Positions 1-7,390 of a DNA stretch of 11,579 nucleotides are shown here, piece after piece (positions within the stretch are counted from its first letter, which is position 1; every line of letters starts with the position of its first letter). Both the position numbers and the translations under genes were made by a program. The notes below the pieces were generated by a model, which was not told where the DNA came from, made no database searches, and saw only the letters and a program-made list of their open reading frames with translations. The DNA comes from an uncultured Chitinophagaceae bacterium (GTDB taxonomy: Bacteria; Bacteroidota; Bacteroidia; Chitinophagales; Chitinophagaceae), in NCBI GenBank assembly GCA_937897585.1, contig CALCNY010000089.1, forward strand, positions 1 to 11,579. The letters run 5' to 3'.

Positions 1-2
1 TT

Positions 3-2210
3 AAATACTTGTTGGACAGCCGCACCATTTTACTTTCTGCAGTAAAAAACGGACACACAGATATTTTTACTTTCGATTTGGAAAAAGAAAAAGTAAAACA
101 AATTACCAATGATGTTTATGATAATTTAGATCCGGCTTTTGTAAGTTTCCCAAACAAAACCGGGATTATTTTTTCTTCAAACAGACCAAATGCAAATGCA
201 GTTTCAAGTGATACGGTGCTTCCTTGCAACAACAGATATAATATTTTCATGGTTACGAATTTTGGTGACAAACCTGAATTGAATCAAATCACTCAACTCA
301 CCGATTTAAAATACGGCAACGCCAGATTTCCTGCTCAATATAACGTCAATCACTTCACTTTTGTAAGTGATGAAAATGGAATTGCCAATCGTTATGCCGG
401 ATTTTTTACAACAAGGAAAACTGGACTCGATACCATGATTACTATTGGTGATGAAATTTTAAGAAATCCTACTCAACAAGAAATTGACAGCACTTTAAAA
501 GCTTGGAAAAAAACCGAAATTGATTCCAAGGCCGTTGTTTCCATGAGTGAAGATTCTTCATATACTTTTCCGTTAACCAATTACGAAAGCAATCTCGCAG
601 AAACAAGAACTGCAGGAGATGACAGAATGTTAAGTGAGGTAACTCAGCAAGGCGACCAAAAGAATTTATACAAATTGAAAATTGATGAATATGCCTTGAA
701 ACAAAGAAATGTCATTGCACAACCAACTGCTTTTGGTAAAAAACTAATGAGAGAAAGTAAGAAAACAACAGTGGCGCCGTCATCTAACTTCAAAAAGCAA
801 AATAACTCAGATGATTTTCAAACTGAATTTACTGATGAGAAAAAAGACAGTAGTATCATCATTGAAACTGAGACTAAAGATGATGTTTTAAGCAAGGCTA
901 AATTATACAAATACAAACCCATTAAATTTTCTGTTGATTATGCTTCAGCAGGATTTAATACCACTGTTTTGTTTAATAAATATCAACCTTATGGCAATGG
1001 CTCAGGCCCTATTATGCTCAGCAGTAATACACCTTTAAATGGTTTGATTACCATGGGCACTTCTGATATGATGGAAGACAAAAGAATTATGGGTGGTTTT
1101 AAAATTGGAACCAATCTGAAAGATAATGAGTGGTTCGTGACTTATCAGAATTTAAAAAAGCGTCTAGATTGGGGCGCTACTTATTATAGAAATGCATTAG
1201 GATCCGCAGCGCAATTAACCGATCAACAAGGAAATGTTATCGCAGTTTATCCTGCTAGACTGTTTACAAATTTCTATCAGGGAAATATCACTTACCCATT
1301 TGATGTTACAAAAAGTATTCGTTTGACCACAGGCATTCGTTCCGACAATTTAGCAATTTTAAACGTCGACCAATTGAGTGCTTCATTGGAAAGTCAGTCT
1401 ACTTATTATTCGTCTACTCATTTAGAATATGTTTACGATAACACGTTAACAAGAGATAAGAATATCATGAACGGTTTGCGTTACAAAACTTTCATCGACT
1501 GGAATAGACAATTGGGCGCTGGTTCTGGTGTAAAAAAACCTGCTATTTTTAATTATGGATTCGATGCCAGATACTACTATCCAATTTATAAAAACTTCAT
1601 TTGGGCAGGTCGTGTTGCGGGTGATTTCAGTTGGGGCAATCAAAAATTCATTTACTATCTGGGAGGCGTAGACGGCTGGTTGATGTTTGGCAATAATGTA
1701 AGACCAGGTACAACAAAAGAAAGATACTTCAACACAAAAAATGTTCCGGCAGCTAATCAGAATTATGCTTTTCAAAGTTTAGCCTTGAACATGCGGGGCT
1801 ATATTCAAAATGCGGCGAATGGAAATAATGCTATGGTGATCAACAGTGAATTGAGATTGCCTATACTTTCGACCCTATTTGATAAAACAGTCAGCAATGC
1901 ATTTTTAAGAGATTTGCAACTGACACAATTCATCGATTTGGGAACCGCTTGGAATGGAGGTGTAAAAAATATGAAAAGACCATCCTCTACATTTAATATT
2001 CCAATTTATTTATCAAATGGCACAACCATTCCTGGACCTGTAACTGTGGTGTACAAAGAAAAAGGAATCGGTCCTTTCCTTGGTGGATATGGCTTTGGAG
2101 CCAGAAGTACTTTGCTCGGTTATTTTGTAAAGTACGATGTAGGTTGGCCAATGAATGGATTCTTCAAAGGCAAGCCTGTGATGTATGTGTCGCTAGGACT
2201 TGATTTTTAA
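3..2210 (+). CDS. TolB-like propeller / Omp85-like outer-membrane beta-barrel protein, 5' end outside the window
   Basis: The reading frame is open to the left edge, so the first 735 visible residues are the C-terminal part of a longer protein; a TTG at position 9 is not a credible start. Residues 1-150 or so look like WD40/TolB-type (PD40) propeller blades, with 'DIFTFDLEKEKVKQIT', 'IIFSSNRPNA' and 'FTFVSDENG' as blade fragments. Residues about 190-310 are a polar, charged linker. From about 310 to the end there are alternating aromatic and glycine-rich strands, an 'NMRGY' loop, 'INSELRLPI' and a final 'VMYVSLGLDF'. The terminal Phe is the classic outer-membrane beta-signal. Bacteroidota carry such PD40 plus bacterial-surface-antigen (D15/Omp85-like) proteins, often labelled TolB. 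The protein is inferred to sit in the outer membrane with a periplasmic propeller. Its substrate or partner is unknown, and BamA-like assembly activity should not be assumed. A dyad cluster follows the stop. Confidence 0.8.
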   Translation, partial: KYLLDSRTILLSAVKNGHTDIFTFDLEKEKVKQITNDVYDNLDPAFVSFPNKTGIIFSSNRPNANAVSSDTVLPCNNRYNIFMVTNFGDKPELNQITQLTDLKYGNARFPAQYNVNHFTFVSDENGIANRYAGFFTTRKTGLDTMITIGDEILRNPTQQEIDSTLKAWKKTEIDSKAVVSMSEDSSYTFPLTNYESNLAETRTAGDDRMLSEVTQQGDQKNLYKLKIDEYALKQRNVIAQPTAFGKKLMRESKKTTVAPSSNFKKQNNSDDFQTEFTDEKKDSSIIIETETKDDVLSKAKLYKYKPIKFSVDYASAGFNTTVLFNKYQPYGNGSGPIMLSSNTPLNGLITMGTSDMMEDKRIMGGFKIGTNLKDNEWFVTYQNLKKRLDWGATYYRNALGSAAQLTDQQGNVIAVYPARLFTNFYQGNITYPFDVTKSIRLTTGIRSDNLAILNVDQLSASLESQSTYYSSTHLEYVYDNTLTRDKNIMNGLRYKTFIDWNRQLGAGSGVKKPAIFNYGFDARYYYPIYKNFIWAGRVAGDFSWGNQKFIYYLGGVDGWLMFGNNVRPGTTKERYFNTKNVPAANQNYAFQSLALNMRGYIQNAANGNNAMVINSELRLPILSTLFDKTVSNAFLRDLQLTQFIDLGTAWNGGVKNMKRPSSTFNIPIYLSNGTTIPGPVTVVYKEKGIGPFLGGYGFGARSTLLGYFVKYDVGWPMNGFFKGKPVMYVSLGLDF

Positions 2211-2217
2211 AAAAGAT

Positions 2218-2234
2218 TTTCAAATAATTTGAAA
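2218..2234. repeat. 17-bp perfect inverted repeat after the barrel gene
   Basis: TTTCAAAT, a single central A, and ATTTGAAA form a perfect dyad that starts 8 bp after the stop of the upstream barrel gene. Its right arm shares bases 2232-2234 with the larger hairpin beginning at 2232, so the two cannot both form fully. The one-base centre leaves no room for a tight loop unless inner pairs open. A function as DNA operator or RNA hairpin is not established. Confidence 0.5.
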
Positions 2235-2285
2235 GGTTCAATAAGTTCAAAATGTTTCATAACACAATGAACTTATTGAATCTTT
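2232..2285. terminator. Probable bidirectional terminator between convergent genes
   Basis: Arms at 2232-2249 and 2268-2285 pair over 18 bp with a single G-T wobble, including a perfect 13-bp core (TTCAATAAGTTCA against TGAACTTATTGAA), around an 18-nt loop. On the + strand the right arm ends in a T run (2283-2286). On the - strand the outer arm reads TTT. The hairpin lies between the stops of two convergent genes (2210 and 2292), as expected for a shared terminator. The stem is AT-rich, so its strength is uncertain. Confidence 0.65.
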
Positions 2286-2291
2286 TGAACT

Positions 2292-3473
2292 TTATATCTT
2301 TTCCAGGACTTCAATAATTTTTTTACAAGCCAATTTAATTTCGGCTTCACTAATATTCAAAGGCGGTGCAATTCTCAATGCATTAGATGCAAATAAAAAC
2401 CAGTCTGTAAATACACCTTCTTCAATCAACTCATCAATTATTTTCTTGTTGGTTTCGAAATCATCAAACCAAACTGCAATCATCAATCCGGCAGTATTTA
2501 CTTTATTAATTTTGGGATGAACAAGCAAATCGCGAAAGAAAGTTTCTTTATCTTTTACACCAGCAACAATATTTTCATTTATAAGATAATTGAATGCCGC
2601 CAAACCAGCTGCACACGAAACTGGATGTCCACCAAAAGTATTGATGTGTCCTAACACAGGATTATGCGTAAATGAATCCATGATTTTTTTATCGGCAACA
2701 AAAGCACCTAATGGCATGCCACCTCCTAATGCTTTTCCCAATAATAAAATATCAGGTGTTATTCCAAATTGTTCAAAAGCCCACAGTGTTCCATTTCTGC
2801 CAAAGCCACATTGTATTTCATCTAAAACCAGCAAGGTTCCTGTTGATGTACATTTTTCTCTCAATGCTTTAAGCCAATTGATATCAGGCATATTCACTCC
2901 GGCTTCTGCCTGAATGGTTTCAGCAATCACACAAGCCGTGTTTTCATTGATGGCATTTAAATCAGAAAAAGAATTATAATTCAATTGAACAATACCTGGA
3001 AGCAACGGACGAAATGCTTGTTGCCAATATTCACTGCCCATCACACTTAACGCACCTTGTGTACTTCCGTGATACGAATTTTTAAATGAAACAATTGAAG
3101 TTCTTCCAGTAAAACGTTTGGCCAATTTCATAGCACCTTCTGTAGCTTCACTTCCGCTTGCTGTAAAAAAAACCGAGTTAAGTTGTTCAGGCAAATGTTC
3201 TGTAAGTTTCTTTGCATAATGAACTTGTGGGTTTTCTACAAACTCTCCATAAACCATGATATGCAGGTATTCGTCGGCTTGTTTTTTTATAGCTGCAACC
3301 ACATCAGGATGTCGATGTCCAACATTACAAACACTGATTCCGGCAATTAAGTCTATATATTCTTTGCCATCCGCATCCCACATTTTAGAGCCTTCTGCTT
3401 TTACAATATTCAAACACAATGGCGCCTCTGAAGTTTGGCCAACATGCCTCAAAAAAAGTTCTCTGTTATTCAT
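2292..3473 (-). CDS. Class III (ornithine/acetylornithine-type) PLP-dependent aminotransferase
   Basis: This encodes a 393-residue fold-type I, PLP-dependent aminotransferase of the class III family, expected in the cytoplasm. Counting from the ATG at 3473, the PLP phosphate loop is TASGSEA near residues 104-110, the YHGS ring-stacking segment is at about 134, the LDEIQCGFGR motif has its cofactor-contacting Asp at 218, and the Schiff-base Lys is 247 in LLGKALGGG. HINTFGGHP at about 276 and a substrate-carboxylate Arg at 367 (ALRIAPP) complete the family pattern. The length is normal for the family. A TTG three codons upstream is also open, but the ATG (MNNRELFLRH) is the better start. Family members include ArgD, RocD and others called simply 'aspartate aminotransferase family'. 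The sequence does not reveal the amino donor, and no arg genes adjoin it. It is divergent from the hexapeptide-protein gene and convergent with the barrel gene. Confidence 0.88.
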   Translation of the reverse strand: MNNRELFLRHVGQTSEAPLCLNIVKAEGSKMWDADGKEYIDLIAGISVCNVGHRHPDVVAAIKKQADEYLHIMVYGEFVENPQVHYAKKLTEHLPEQLNSVFFTASGSEATEGAMKLAKRFTGRTSIVSFKNSYHGSTQGALSVMGSEYWQQAFRPLLPGIVQLNYNSFSDLNAINENTACVIAETIQAEAGVNMPDINWLKALREKCTSTGTLLVLDEIQCGFGRNGTLWAFEQFGITPDILLLGKALGGGMPLGAFVADKKIMDSFTHNPVLGHINTFGGHPVSCAAGLAAFNYLINENIVAGVKDKETFFRDLLVHPKINKVNTAGLMIAVWFDDFETNKKIIDELIEEGVFTDWFLFASNALRIAPPLNISEAEIKLACKKIIEVLEKI

Positions 3474-3583
3474 AATGTTCAATTGTATTTACAGCTACGA
3501 ATGAATCAATATCGTATTTTTACGCAAGTTAACGAACTAAGATTGTAATCGTAAACAAGCTGATTTATCCTAAATTTTAATTT

Positions 3584-4102
3584 ATGTCATTTATTTTTCC
3601 AGTGGAAGGAATCTCACCAAAATGGGGTGAAAATTGTTTTATCGCTCCCAATGCAACTATTGTTGGAAACGTTGAAATGGGCGATGAATGCAGTGTTTGG
3701 TTCAATGCTGTGGTGCGTGGAGATGTGAATTTTATAAAAATGGGCAACCGTGTTAATATTCAAGATGGCGCCGTAATTCATTGTACTTATCAAAAATGCG
3801 GCACAATTATTGAAAATAATGTTAGCATCGGACACAATGCAATCGTACATGGGTGCGTTATACATCAGAATGTGCTGGTAGGTATGGGTGCTATCGTGAT
3901 GGACAATGTTCAAGTTGGAAGTAATAGCATCATTGCCGCAGGTGCAGTAGTTCTTGAAAATACAATTGTAGAACCCGGAAGTATTTATGCCGGTGTTCCA
4001 GCAAAAAAAGTAAAAAACATCAGCGAAGCATTAATAAGTGGAGAGATCAACAGAATCGCCGGTAATTATGTAAAGTATAGTGAATGGTTTAAGAATCTGT
4101 GA
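3584..4102 (+). CDS. Gamma-carbonic anhydrase-like hexapeptide-repeat protein (YrdA/PaaY type)
   Basis: This 172-residue protein is a left-handed beta-helix of hexapeptide repeats: residues 12-140 show the periodic small/aliphatic pattern (APNATIVGNVEMGDECSVW, GSNSIIAAGAVVLENTIVEPGSIYAGVPAK). The three histidines that bind metal across trimer interfaces in gamma-carbonic anhydrases are visible as H66 (AVIHC), H84 and H89 (SIGHNAIVHG). Arg45 and Asp47 (VVRGD) and Gln60-Asp61 (IQDG) occupy the family's conserved positions. It is therefore a metal-binding trimer, inferred to be cytosolic. The family includes true CO2 hydratases and proteins with thioesterase or unknown roles, and the acidic catalytic loop of the archaeal Cam enzyme is absent, as is usual for the CamH/YrdA branch. 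The ATG start gives the standard length. It leads a three-gene rightward run and is divergent from the aminotransferase. A weak -7 candidate, TAAGATTG, lies at 3538-3545. Confidence 0.88.
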   Translation: MSFIFPVEGISPKWGENCFIAPNATIVGNVEMGDECSVWFNAVVRGDVNFIKMGNRVNIQDGAVIHCTYQKCGTIIENNVSIGHNAIVHGCVIHQNVLVGMGAIVMDNVQVGSNSIIAAGAVVLENTIVEPGSIYAGVPAKKVKNISEALISGEINRIAGNYVKYSEWFKNL

Positions 4103-4142
4103 AAATTGTCCGACACATGATTACGTTTAAAAAAACTCTTAT

Positions 4143-4150
4143 TATCTTCA
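4143..4150 (+). promoter_or_regulatory. Possible -7 box before the small lipoprotein gene
   Basis: TATCTTCA resembles the Bacteroidota -7 consensus TAnnTTTG with two mismatches. It ends 4 bp before the ATG at 4155, which would make the transcript nearly leaderless. No TTTG -33 box stands at the usual spacing, so the call is weak. The gene could equally be read from upstream. Confidence 0.2.
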
Positions 4151-4154
4151 TTCG

Positions 4155-4346
4155 ATGAAAAAAATATTACCATTATTATTGCTTATTTGCGTACTTGAAA
4201 GTTGTTCAGTTTTTAATCGTTCTCCGAAAACAGGATGCCCTGTAAGTGGCGCCGCCATTGGAGCCGAAAGAATTGCTTCGGGTGATCAAAAGGCAATAAG
4301 AGCTGCCAATAAATCTAAATTCAAAGGAGGACGAAAGATTTATTAG
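4155..4346 (+). CDS. Small lipoprotein of unknown function (63 aa)
   Basis: A short lipoprotein precursor: the N-terminus has two lysines, a hydrophobic run (residues 4-14) and a lipobox ending LESC, with Cys17 as the acylated residue. Glu at the -2 lipobox position is atypical but tolerated in this phylum. The mature peptide is only 47 residues, has a second Cys (28, in TGCPVSG), an AIGAERIASGD segment, and a basic C-terminus (SKFKGGRKIY). No acidic surface-export stretch follows Cys17, so a periplasm-facing location is inferred. I do not recognise a characterised family. Small lipoproteins of this general layout occur in other Bacteroidota as hypothetical proteins. It lies 52 bp after the carbonic-anhydrase-like gene and 53 bp before the next gene, all on the same strand. 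Confidence 0.72.
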   Translation: MKKILPLLLLICVLESCSVFNRSPKTGCPVSGAAIGAERIASGDQKAIRAANKSKFKGGRKIY

Positions 4347-4399
4347 CTATCAAAATTTATAAATCAATTTTAATTATACCTATATTAAAACCCAAAACC

Positions 4400-4702
4400 A
4401 TGTCGTACCAACTAAAAACTAAATCCGGTGCTACCGAAGCTGTTATCGATGATAACTGCGGAATCTCAAAATTTTATGCAATCGCTCACACACTGTCAGA
4501 CAAGCTTGAAGTCATTTTTATGAATCAAATTGATGACAGTGAAACTCTAGATTGGGATTTCAAATACAAAGGCCAATTCTTAACGCTGCACTACAATATA
4601 TTCGAAGGTGTTAGCATTTTTCCTCAACCTACAAAAAGTTTAAAAACAGATAGTCAAGCTGTAATTGAAGTGGCGCACTTCCTCGAAAGAAACGCATTTT
4701 AA
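4400..4702 (+). CDS. Uncharacterised 100-residue soluble protein
   Basis: This small, acidic, probably cytoplasmic protein has no signal peptide or membrane segment. It starts MSYQLKTKSGATEAVIDDNCG and continues with a likely helix (KFYAIAHTLSD), then alternating short strands (LEVIFMNQIDD, LDWDFKYKGQFLTLHYNIFEGVSIFPQ), and ends in a probable helix (SQAVIEVAHFLERNAF), suggesting a compact alpha/beta fold. I do not recognise the family and assign no function. The ATG is preceded by an A-rich leader (AAAACCCAAAACC) without a Shine-Dalgarno. It is the last of three rightward genes. Its TAA (4700-4702) directly touches the stop of the convergent rsgA gene, leaving no spacer. The nearest terminator-like hairpin is inside rsgA (4765-4799). 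Confidence 0.7.
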   Translation: MSYQLKTKSGATEAVIDDNCGISKFYAIAHTLSDKLEVIFMNQIDDSETLDWDFKYKGQFLTLHYNIFEGVSIFPQPTKSLKTDSQAVIEVAHFLERNAF

Positions 4703-5632
4703 TTAAAATGAAACGTCTTCAATAGACTCAAAAATAGTAAGGTAACTTATATATCTTTCCATCGAAATGCTGTTGTGCGGAAGCTCAACAGCATTTTTTA
4801 TAGCACAACCCGGCTCATTAATATGCACACAATTATTAAACTGACAGTCATGCATAATCGCCCGCATTTCCGGAAAATAATGTGCTAGTTCACGTTTGTC
4901 CATATCAAACAATCCTAGCTCTCTAATTCCTGGTGTGTCAATGATACTGCCGCCATCTTTTAAATCAAACATCTCTGCAAATGTTGTAGTATGCATCCCC
5001 TTTCCACTCCAGTCACTTACGTCTTTTGTTCTTAAATTGTATTCAGGAAATAAGTGATTAATGAAAGTAGACTTCCCTACTCCAGAATGTCCACTTAATA
5101 AGGTGGTTTTGTTTTTTAGAATTTCTTTAATCTCATCCAAACCTTTGTTCTCTTTGATGCTTACAGCTAAAACCTTATATCCAATGTCTTCATATCTTTT
5201 CTTTACTTCTTCAATCTTTTCCAAATCCTTAGATTTAAGCAAATCTATTTTATTGAAAACGATAATGGCGGGAACACGATAAGCTTCCGCTGTAATTAAA
5301 AATCTGTCAATAAAACCTGTAGATGTTTTAGGGTCTTTGATAGTGGCAATCAATAAAGTTTGATCAAGATTAGAAGCAACAATATGATGCTGGTTTTTAT
5401 TGTGAGGAGATGTTCTGTTGATATAATTCCTTCTCTCTTCTATTGCTGTAATAACCGTACTTTCTATATCTTCTTCATTTTCGATATTAACCACATCTCC
5501 TACTGCAATGGGATTTGTGGAGGTAATATTATCAATCTTGAATTTACCTTTTATACGTGCATTAAAAACTTGCCCTAGCTCATTTTTTACAATGTACCAG
5601 CTGCCTGTAGATTTATAAACGATTGCACGCAT
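4703..5632 (-). CDS. rsgA: Ribosome small-subunit-dependent GTPase A
   Basis: RsgA (YjeQ/YloQ) is a circularly permuted GTPase that acts in late 30S subunit maturation. All hallmarks are visible in the 309-residue product: an N-terminal OB-fold (1-70, starting MRAIVYKSTGSWY), G4 NKID at 127-130, a G5-like SIKENK at about 158, the P-loop GHSGVGKS at 181-188, G3 DTPG at 232-235, and a C-terminal zinc knuckle with C263, C268, H270 and C276. The order G4-G5-G1-G3 is the permutation typical of the family. The frame is open for 30 more codons upstream, but that extension would overlap the end of nadE and lacks family similarity, so the ATG at 5632 is preferred. It lies 11 bp downstream of nadE and is probably co-transcribed. 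Its 3' end carries, in antisense, a terminator-like hairpin for the convergent gene. Confidence 0.95.
   Translation of the reverse strand: MRAIVYKSTGSWYIVKNELGQVFNARIKGKFKIDNITSTNPIAVGDVVNIENEEDIESTVITAIEERRNYINRTSPHNKNQHHIVASNLDQTLLIATIKDPKTSTGFIDRFLITAEAYRVPAIIVFNKIDLLKSKDLEKIEEVKKRYEDIGYKVLAVSIKENKGLDEIKEILKNKTTLLSGHSGVGKSTFINHLFPEYNLRTKDVSDWSGKGMHTTTFAEMFDLKDGGSIIDTPGIRELGLFDMDKRELAHYFPEMRAIMHDCQFNNCVHINEPGCAIKNAVELPHNSISMERYISYLTIFESIEDVSF
4765..4799 (+). terminator. Terminator-like hairpin for the + strand, inside the rsgA coding region
   Basis: AAATGCTGTTG (4765-4775) and CAACAGCATTT (4786-4796) pair perfectly over 11 bp. The 10-nt interior can extend by two G-C pairs (4777-4778 with 4783-4784) past a T-T mismatch, closing a GGAA tetraloop of the GNRA type. 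The right arm runs into TTTTTT (4794-4799) on the + strand, giving the canonical stem plus T-tract. On the - strand no T-tract follows. It sits 63 bp past the stop of the rightward 100-residue gene and covers rsgA codons 279-290. Confidence 0.6.
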
Positions 5633-5643
5633 GTTTGAATTGA

Positions 5644-7329
5644 TTAAGATAAATATTTTCCTACGATAGGCATTCTTCTTCCCACACCAAATGCTTTTGG
5701 TGAAACTCTGATAATCGGACAAAACTGATTTCTTTTATACTCATTCGTATTCACCAATTTTAAAATTCTGTCTACTAATGCAGCATCAAATCCTAGTGAC
5801 TTAATTTCTGCAGGGCCCATGGCATTTTCAATGTATTGATACAAAATTTTATCAAGAATATCATATACTGGCAAACTATCACTGTCTTTTTGATCTGGCC
5901 TTAATTCTGCACTGGGCTCTTTAATCAAAATATTATTAGGAATGATTTCTGTTTCACGATTAAAGTATTTTGCCAATTCATAAATCTGTAGTTTATAACA
6001 ATCTCCCAATACACCTAAGCCACCTGCCATATCTCCATAAAGCGTACCATAGCCAGTAGATAATTCACTTTTGTTTGATGTGTTGAGCAATACATAACCA
6101 AATTTATTCGCAATGGCCATCAACAAATTTCCTCTGGTTCTGCTTTGAATATTTTCTTCTGCCAATCCTGGTAAACTATCTTTAAATAAAGGATCCAGCG
6201 TTTCAAGAAATGACTGATTGACTTTCTCAATAGAAATTTGATGATAAGGATTATCAAGTCTTTTACTGAGTTCAACAGCATCATTAACAGAATGATCACT
6301 TGAATATTTCGAAGGCATCAAAACCGCAGTAACATTGTCTTTACCCAAAGCCTCTACTGCCAAAGCAAGTGTCACAGCGCTGTCAATACCTCCGCTGCTT
6401 CCAAGTATCGCTTTTTTAAAACCCATTTTACTGAAATAGTCTTTAATACCGGTAACGAGTGCACGATGAATAAGATCAATATTTAAATCAGGAAGCAAGG
6501 TTGTCGGATCAAAAAAATGAGTTGGAATAACAGATGTGTTTTCAATGATCGATTGTTGAAACGTACCATCATCATTCAAATCAAATGATTGTAAATCTTC
6601 TTCAAAAGATGATAAACGCCCACATAAATTACCTTGCTTATCAAATACAAGCGAGGCTCCATCAAAAACAATTTCAGTCTGACTACCCACTGCATTACAA
6701 TAAAACATGGGCATGCCATATTTTAAAACATTGGCTTTTACAACAGCTTTCCTGTCTTCATCATGAGTATAATCAAAAGGAGACGCTGATAAATTAATCA
6801 TGAAATCCGGTTGCTGTATCATCAATTTATCCATAGGACAAATGGTGTAAAGTGGATTATCTCCCAGGTTCCAAATGTCTTCGCAAATGGTAACAGCAAT
6901 TTTTTTGCCTTTGAATGAAATTACATTCCATGAAGATGCAGGTTCAAAATACCTGTCTTCATCAAAAATATCATAGGTTGGCAAACAAGTTTTTTGAATG
7001 GTTTGCTTAATCATTCCATCTTCTATAAAATAAGCCGCATTATATAAATCCTTTCCTTCTTTAACAGGATTTTTTTGTGGAGCACCTACCAACACTGCAA
7101 TCCCAATTGCTTCCTTTGCAATCGCTTTAATTGCTTTCTGGCACTTTTCAATAAAATCTTTGAAATATAAAAAATCTCTGGGTGGATAACCACATACACT
7201 TAATTCACTGAAAACAATCAAATCACCGCCTTCCATCTTAGCTTGATGAATAGCTTTTATAATTTGCGCAGTATTGTATTCAAAATTACCAATGTGGTAG
7301 TTCTGCTGTGATAAAAATATTTTAATCAT
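5644..7329 (-). CDS. nadE: Glutamine-dependent NAD+ synthetase
   Basis: NadE carries out the last step of NAD+ synthesis: ATP-dependent amidation of nicotinate adenine dinucleotide using ammonia from glutamine. The 561-residue product has the two-domain form. The N-terminal nitrilase-type glutaminase shows the catalytic triad Glu42 (FSELSVCGYPP), Lys113 (QKTCLP) and Cys149 (TICEDIW). The C-terminal synthetase domain, from about residue 285, has the ATP-pyrophosphatase loop GSSGGIDSA at 310-318, a SNKSE motif at 418-422, GTLYGDMAGG at about 428 and a C-terminal KRNQFCP segment at 532-538. The ATG at 7329 (MIKIFLSQQNYHIGNFE) matches the family N-terminus; seven extra upstream codons (from 7350) are rejected. 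rsgA follows after 11 bp. The gene is divergent from gldB across 92 bp with an inverted repeat. NadC is also encoded in this window. Confidence 0.96.
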   Translation of the reverse strand: MIKIFLSQQNYHIGNFEYNTAQIIKAIHQAKMEGGDLIVFSELSVCGYPPRDFLYFKDFIEKCQKAIKAIAKEAIGIAVLVGAPQKNPVKEGKDLYNAAYFIEDGMIKQTIQKTCLPTYDIFDEDRYFEPASSWNVISFKGKKIAVTICEDIWNLGDNPLYTICPMDKLMIQQPDFMINLSASPFDYTHDEDRKAVVKANVLKYGMPMFYCNAVGSQTEIVFDGASLVFDKQGNLCGRLSSFEEDLQSFDLNDDGTFQQSIIENTSVIPTHFFDPTTLLPDLNIDLIHRALVTGIKDYFSKMGFKKAILGSSGGIDSAVTLALAVEALGKDNVTAVLMPSKYSSDHSVNDAVELSKRLDNPYHQISIEKVNQSFLETLDPLFKDSLPGLAEENIQSRTRGNLLMAIANKFGYVLLNTSNKSELSTGYGTLYGDMAGGLGVLGDCYKLQIYELAKYFNRETEIIPNNILIKEPSAELRPDQKDSDSLPVYDILDKILYQYIENAMGPAEIKSLGFDAALVDRILKLVNTNEYKRNQFCPIIRVSPKAFGVGRRMPIVGKYLS

Positions 7330-7353
7330 AAATAATAATGCTTCAAACAACTC

Positions 7354-7390
7354 CCGAATTTTAAAGGATTGAAGTAACTTCGTAATTCGG
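7354..7390. repeat. Nested dyads in the nadE-gldB divergent spacer
   Basis: CCGAATT (7354-7360) and AATTCGG (7384-7390) form a 7-bp inverted repeat. Within it lies GAAGTAACTTC (7371-7381), a perfect 5-bp-arm palindrome around one A. Placed midway between divergent starts, this could be an operator or a mere AT-rich coincidence. The inner palindrome overlaps a candidate -7 box (TAACTTCG). Confidence 0.35.
7375..7382 (+). promoter_or_regulatory. Possible -7 box for gldB
   Basis: TAACTTCG matches the Bacteroidota -7 element TAnnTTTG in all but one fixed position and would give a leader of roughly 35-40 nt. No good TTTG is found about 19 bp upstream. A second candidate, TTCATTTG at 7413-7420, also has one mismatch but would give a leaderless transcript. 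Confidence 0.22.

Noticed and set aside
1446..1775. 109-residue frame on the - strand within the barrel gene
   Set aside because: It lies wholly inside a strongly supported gene on the other strand, and its translation shows no domain or family pattern.
2590..2913. 107-residue frame on the + strand within the aminotransferase
   Set aside because: It is an antisense shadow of conserved PLP-site codons, with no promoter or recognisable product.
3474..3583. Promoter boxes in the aminotransferase/hexapeptide divergent spacer
   Set aside because: TAAGATTG (+, 3538-3545) and TAACTTGC (-, 3524-3531) are near-matches to the -7 box, but neither has a -33 box at proper spacing, so they are mentioned and not listed as features.
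3614..3913. 99-residue frame on the - strand within the gamma-carbonic-anhydrase-like gene
   Set aside because: The hexapeptide codons produce an antisense frame by chance, and the His-rich translation has no family likeness.
4347..4399. AAAATT/AATTTT pairing between the two small genes as a terminator
   Set aside because: A six-pair stem of only A-T pairs in AT-rich DNA is expected by chance and too weak to terminate.
5633..5722. 30-codon N-terminal extension of rsgA
   Set aside because: It would overlap the nadE 3' end by 79 bp, and RsgA proteins begin at the MRAIVYKSTGSWY segment.
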